Positions 4,857 to 6,947 of a stretch of DNA of 6,947 nucleotides are shown piece by piece. The position numbers were made by a program, and so were the translations under genes. The notes beneath the pieces are model-generated. The model had not been told where the DNA came from. It saw nothing but the letters and a program-made list of their open reading frames with translations, and did no database searches. Numbering within the stretch: the first letter of the stretch is position 1; every line of letters starts with the position of its first letter. This stretch comes from an uncultured Sutterella sp. (GTDB taxonomy: Bacteria > Pseudomonadota > Gammaproteobacteria > Burkholderiales > Burkholderiaceae_F): positions 1 to 6,947 of the forward strand of contig CAJMKD010000068.1 of the NCBI GenBank assembly GCA_905213905.1, in the 5' to 3' direction.

Positions 4857-6947
4857 AGCGAATCCGATGCAGAAAATTGTTTTTGTCCGAGGAAGTACGG
4901 CAGCCACGCGGAGGGCGACTTGCCCACCGTGCGGCGAAGGTTTTCCGCGAAGTGAATGGCGTCTGTGGAACCCGAGAGCACCTTGACTGACCATCCGATT
5001 GGGCCGAGGTCCATCAAGCAGAGAACTGAAGTGGTTCCTTGCTTGATGAGCATCGTTCGCGAGTCTTCCGGCAGCGCACGAATGATTTCGAATTCGACGT
5101 CGCTCACCTTGAAGCCGTCGATATAGTCCTCACGGCTTGCCTTGGGGTTGGGAAGGAAAATCTGCGTGGCCGACTGCTCGATCACCGCTTTGGCAATGGG
5201 GCTCGTGAGTACGTCGGACGGGCTTTGCGTGGCAAAGACTCCGAAGCCGTTTTGTTTTCGGATGGTTTTCAACTTGTTGAAGGCAAAGTCGGAGAAGGCT
5301 TCGTCGAGCAGCCACTTCCAAAACTCATCCATGATGAAAAACATCCTGCGGCCGTCAATCACTTCTTCCAAGCGGTGCAGCAGGTAGAAAGCAATCGGCG
5401 AGCGGATGCTGCGGTTATCGAGAAATTCCGTGCCGTCGATGCCGAAGTTGGGATGCGTGTTGAAGTCGAGCGTGTCCGTTTCGTTGTCAAAGACCCAGGC
5501 GAGCTCCCCGCCCGTGACCCACTTCTTGAGGCGCTTGGGTACCGAGCGCGCAATCTCCTCTCGCGTAGCCCCTTCGGTCATGTTTTCAAGGAGCACTCGG
5601 AAAAGGCGGTGTTCCTTCCTCATGGACATAACGGCGGCGACCGCTCCCGCGATCTTCTCTTCGTCTTCAGGCGTGACGGGCAGTCCATCCATCGAGAGAA
5701 TGAGGCGGATGAAGCGGTTCAAAAACTGCACGTTGGCAGGCGTCGGCTCCAACTGAAAAGGATTGAACCCCGTCGGTTCCCCATTGCGGATCGTGAGATA
5801 ACCGCCATCGAGCGCGCGGACCGCGATTTCCGCACCGCGATCCTTGTCGAAGTAGATGGTCGTGAGCGGATGGTCCGCATCGCGATACTTTTGCGCCAGG
5901 GCAAGGAACGCATTGAGCGTCGCCGTTTTGCCCGAACCCGACGTGCCGATGATCGTCGTGTTGGCAAGCGTCTTTTTGTCGAAGGCGTTTTCGCCGGGCT
6001 TTGAGGTATGAAAGTTGAAGTAAAAGGGCTGACCGCTTGGCGTGCGCAGGAGCGCCAACGCTTCGCCCCAAGGGTTGCCGTTGCGTTTCCCTTGCGGGAA
6101 GTTGTGCAACGGCGCGAGGTGCGCAAAATTGACGCTCGTAAGCGTAGCCAGACGCGGACGTTCCGGCCAGGCGTCGGGCTGTTGACTCAAGTAACTCCCA
6201 ACGAGTGCGTGCGTGGAGATAAACGGCAGCAGGCCGCTGTCGGCGAGCGAATTGACGGCACGCTGCGCGTAGCTTCGCGCTTCGGCTTCTGTGTCCCCGA
6301 TGACGAGAAGCGAATACGAGTATTCGCCCATGACAAAGAGGCCGTTGGCGACGCCGTCCATGGCGGCCGACATCTGCAGAATTTGCGTGCGCCCTGCGTC
6401 CTTCGACGAAAGAAGCTGCTTTTGCTGCAGCTGCAAAGCCTTGAGTCCCTTGGTCTTGGAGAGAAAGGCGAAGGTCTGCGTTTCAATGAAGGGGTAGTGC
6501 GCGGACTGCGATCGCGTGGCGGACTTCTGGTAGAGCAGATCGTCCAGAATGCCCGAGAAGGTTTCGAGGGCGTAGTCCTTGATTTCGACGCTTTGCGCGA
6601 ACTTGCGGCCTTCCAGCGACTGCAGTTCGAGCACGTCGCTGCCGACGAAGACCTGAACGTTTCCGAGCGCCTGATAGAGCGGCGAAGACGGGATGCGGAC
6701 CAGCTGCCAGCAGCCCGTCAACAGAAAGTTGTAGAAGGAGAGCTGCTCCGAGAATCGAACGCCCTCCACCTCCGTTTCTTTGAGGTGCCGCGGGCCGTAT
6801 TTGCCCAGCGACTGCAGAAGCGTTTCGACGCGATTGCGAAAGTTCTTGAGGCGCTCCATGAGCGCTTCTTCCACGGCCTCAGCGCTTCGTGCCTTGCTGC
6901 GGGGCGCAAGGTCCCGCTCGATGCGCGTGACGTAGAGCTCCGTCGCC
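4853..6947 (-). CDS. virB4: VirB4-like T4SS ATPase (5' end off window)
   Basis: This is the large AAA+/RecA-like ATPase that powers pilus assembly and substrate transfer at the inner membrane. 697 residues are visible. Family members run to about 800, so roughly 100 N-terminal residues lie beyond the window. The frame stays open to base 6946, so the in-frame GTG at 6872-6874 is internal. The N-terminal CagE/TrbE/VirB domain occupies about the first 300 visible residues. Walker A is GTSGSGKT (visible residues 334-341; bases 5924-5947). It is followed by the nucleotide-domain segments IYFDKDRGAEIAVRALDGGY and GFNPFQLEPTP. Walker B is FIMDEF (537-542; bases 5321-5338), with Asp540 and Glu541. 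The conserved ATQSP (572-576) and a nearby IFLPNP complete the C-terminal ATPase domain. All catalytic motifs are intact, so it should be functional. The TGA stop overlaps the ATG of the next gene by 4 nt. Confidence 0.96.
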   Translation of the reverse strand, partial: ATELYVTRIERDLAPRSKARSAEAVEEALMERLKNFRNRVETLLQSLGKYGPRHLKETEVEGVRFSEQLSFYNFLLTGCWQLVRIPSSPLYQALGNVQVFVGSDVLELQSLEGRKFAQSVEIKDYALETFSGILDDLLYQKSATRSQSAHYPFIETQTFAFLSKTKGLKALQLQQKQLLSSKDAGRTQILQMSAAMDGVANGLFVMGEYSYSLLVIGDTEAEARSYAQRAVNSLADSGLLPFISTHALVGSYLSQQPDAWPERPRLATLTSVNFAHLAPLHNFPQGKRNGNPWGEALALLRTPSGQPFYFNFHTSKPGENAFDKKTLANTTIIGTSGSGKTATLNAFLALAQKYRDADHPLTTIYFDKDRGAEIAVRALDGGYLTIRNGEPTGFNPFQLEPTPANVQFLNRFIRLILSMDGLPVTPEDEEKIAGAVAAVMSMRKEHRLFRVLLENMTEGATREEIARSVPKRLKKWVTGGELAWVFDNETDTLDFNTHPNFGIDGTEFLDNRSIRSPIAFYLLHRLEEVIDGRRMFFIMDEFWKWLLDEAFSDFAFNKLKTIRKQNGFGVFATQSPSDVLTSPIAKAVIEQSATQIFLPNPKASREDYIDGFKVSDVEFEIIRALPEDSRTMLIKQGTTSVLCLMDLGPIGWSVKVLSGSTDAIHFAENLRRTVGKSPSAWLPYFLGQKQFSASDSL

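Noticed and set aside
4857..4994. N-terminal extension of the small gene to a start at 4994
   Set aside because: It would place 46 residues of non-signal sequence before a clear signal peptide and lies fully over the virB4 C terminus. The ATGA start at 4856 is far better.
5039..6004. Plus-strand open frame of 321 codons
   Set aside because: It is wholly antisense to the ATPase domain of virB4, whose motifs are intact. The translation is Arg/Glu/Val-rich without recognisable domains, as expected for a shadow frame in GC-rich DNA.
6872..6874. GTG as the start of virB4
   Set aside because: The same frame stays open to the window edge, with plausible VirB4 sequence (ATELYVTRIERDLAP). A start here would lose conserved N-terminal domain.

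Overview
The window is a single minus-strand gene block encoding a P-type (VirB/Tra-like) type IV secretion system (T4SS). Read in the direction of transcription, from high to low coordinates, the order is virB4 (5' end off the window), a small unrecognised exported protein, virB5, virB6, virB7, virB8, virB9 and virB10 (3' end off the window). This follows the canonical order of the Agrobacterium virB, pKM101 tra and R388 trw operons, except for the extra gene between virB4 and virB5. The plus strand shows only antisense shadows of these genes, and no stretch over 20 bases lacks coding sequence.

Layout: virB4 (4853-6947, partial) is the assembly ATPase. Its stop overlaps the start of a 121-residue secreted protein with two cysteines (4491-4856). 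Next are the pilus-tip protein VirB5 (3753-4472), the polytopic inner-membrane protein VirB6 with a long Ala/Ser/Thr-rich tail (2073-3743), the lipoprotein VirB7 (1738-2070), the inner-membrane protein VirB8 (1024-1734), the secreted VirB9 (180-1016), and the cytoplasmic start and membrane anchor of VirB10 (1-180). Gaps range from a 4-base overlap to 18 bases, and several Shine-Dalgarno sites lie on or in the preceding stop codon. This indicates one polycistronic, translationally coupled operon. No promoter, terminator, tRNA, repeat array, insertion sequence or CRISPR was found; the promoter is presumably upstream of base 6947.

How the genes work together (family knowledge): VirB7, VirB9 and VirB10 form the outer-membrane core complex. 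VirB4, VirB6, VirB8 and the N terminus of VirB10 form the inner-membrane complex. VirB5 caps or builds the pilus. VirB1-VirB3, VirB11, VirD4 and any relaxase are not visible, so the window cannot decide between DNA conjugation and effector delivery.

Organism: lipoprotein and Sec signals together with a double-membrane T4SS mean a diderm. The moderately high GC content and the protein style fit a Pseudomonadota member, perhaps beta- or gammaproteobacterial, with the operon on a plasmid or integrative element. That placement is inference. The less ordinary parts are the unidentified protein between virB4 and virB5, the VirB6 tail, and the oversized VirB7.
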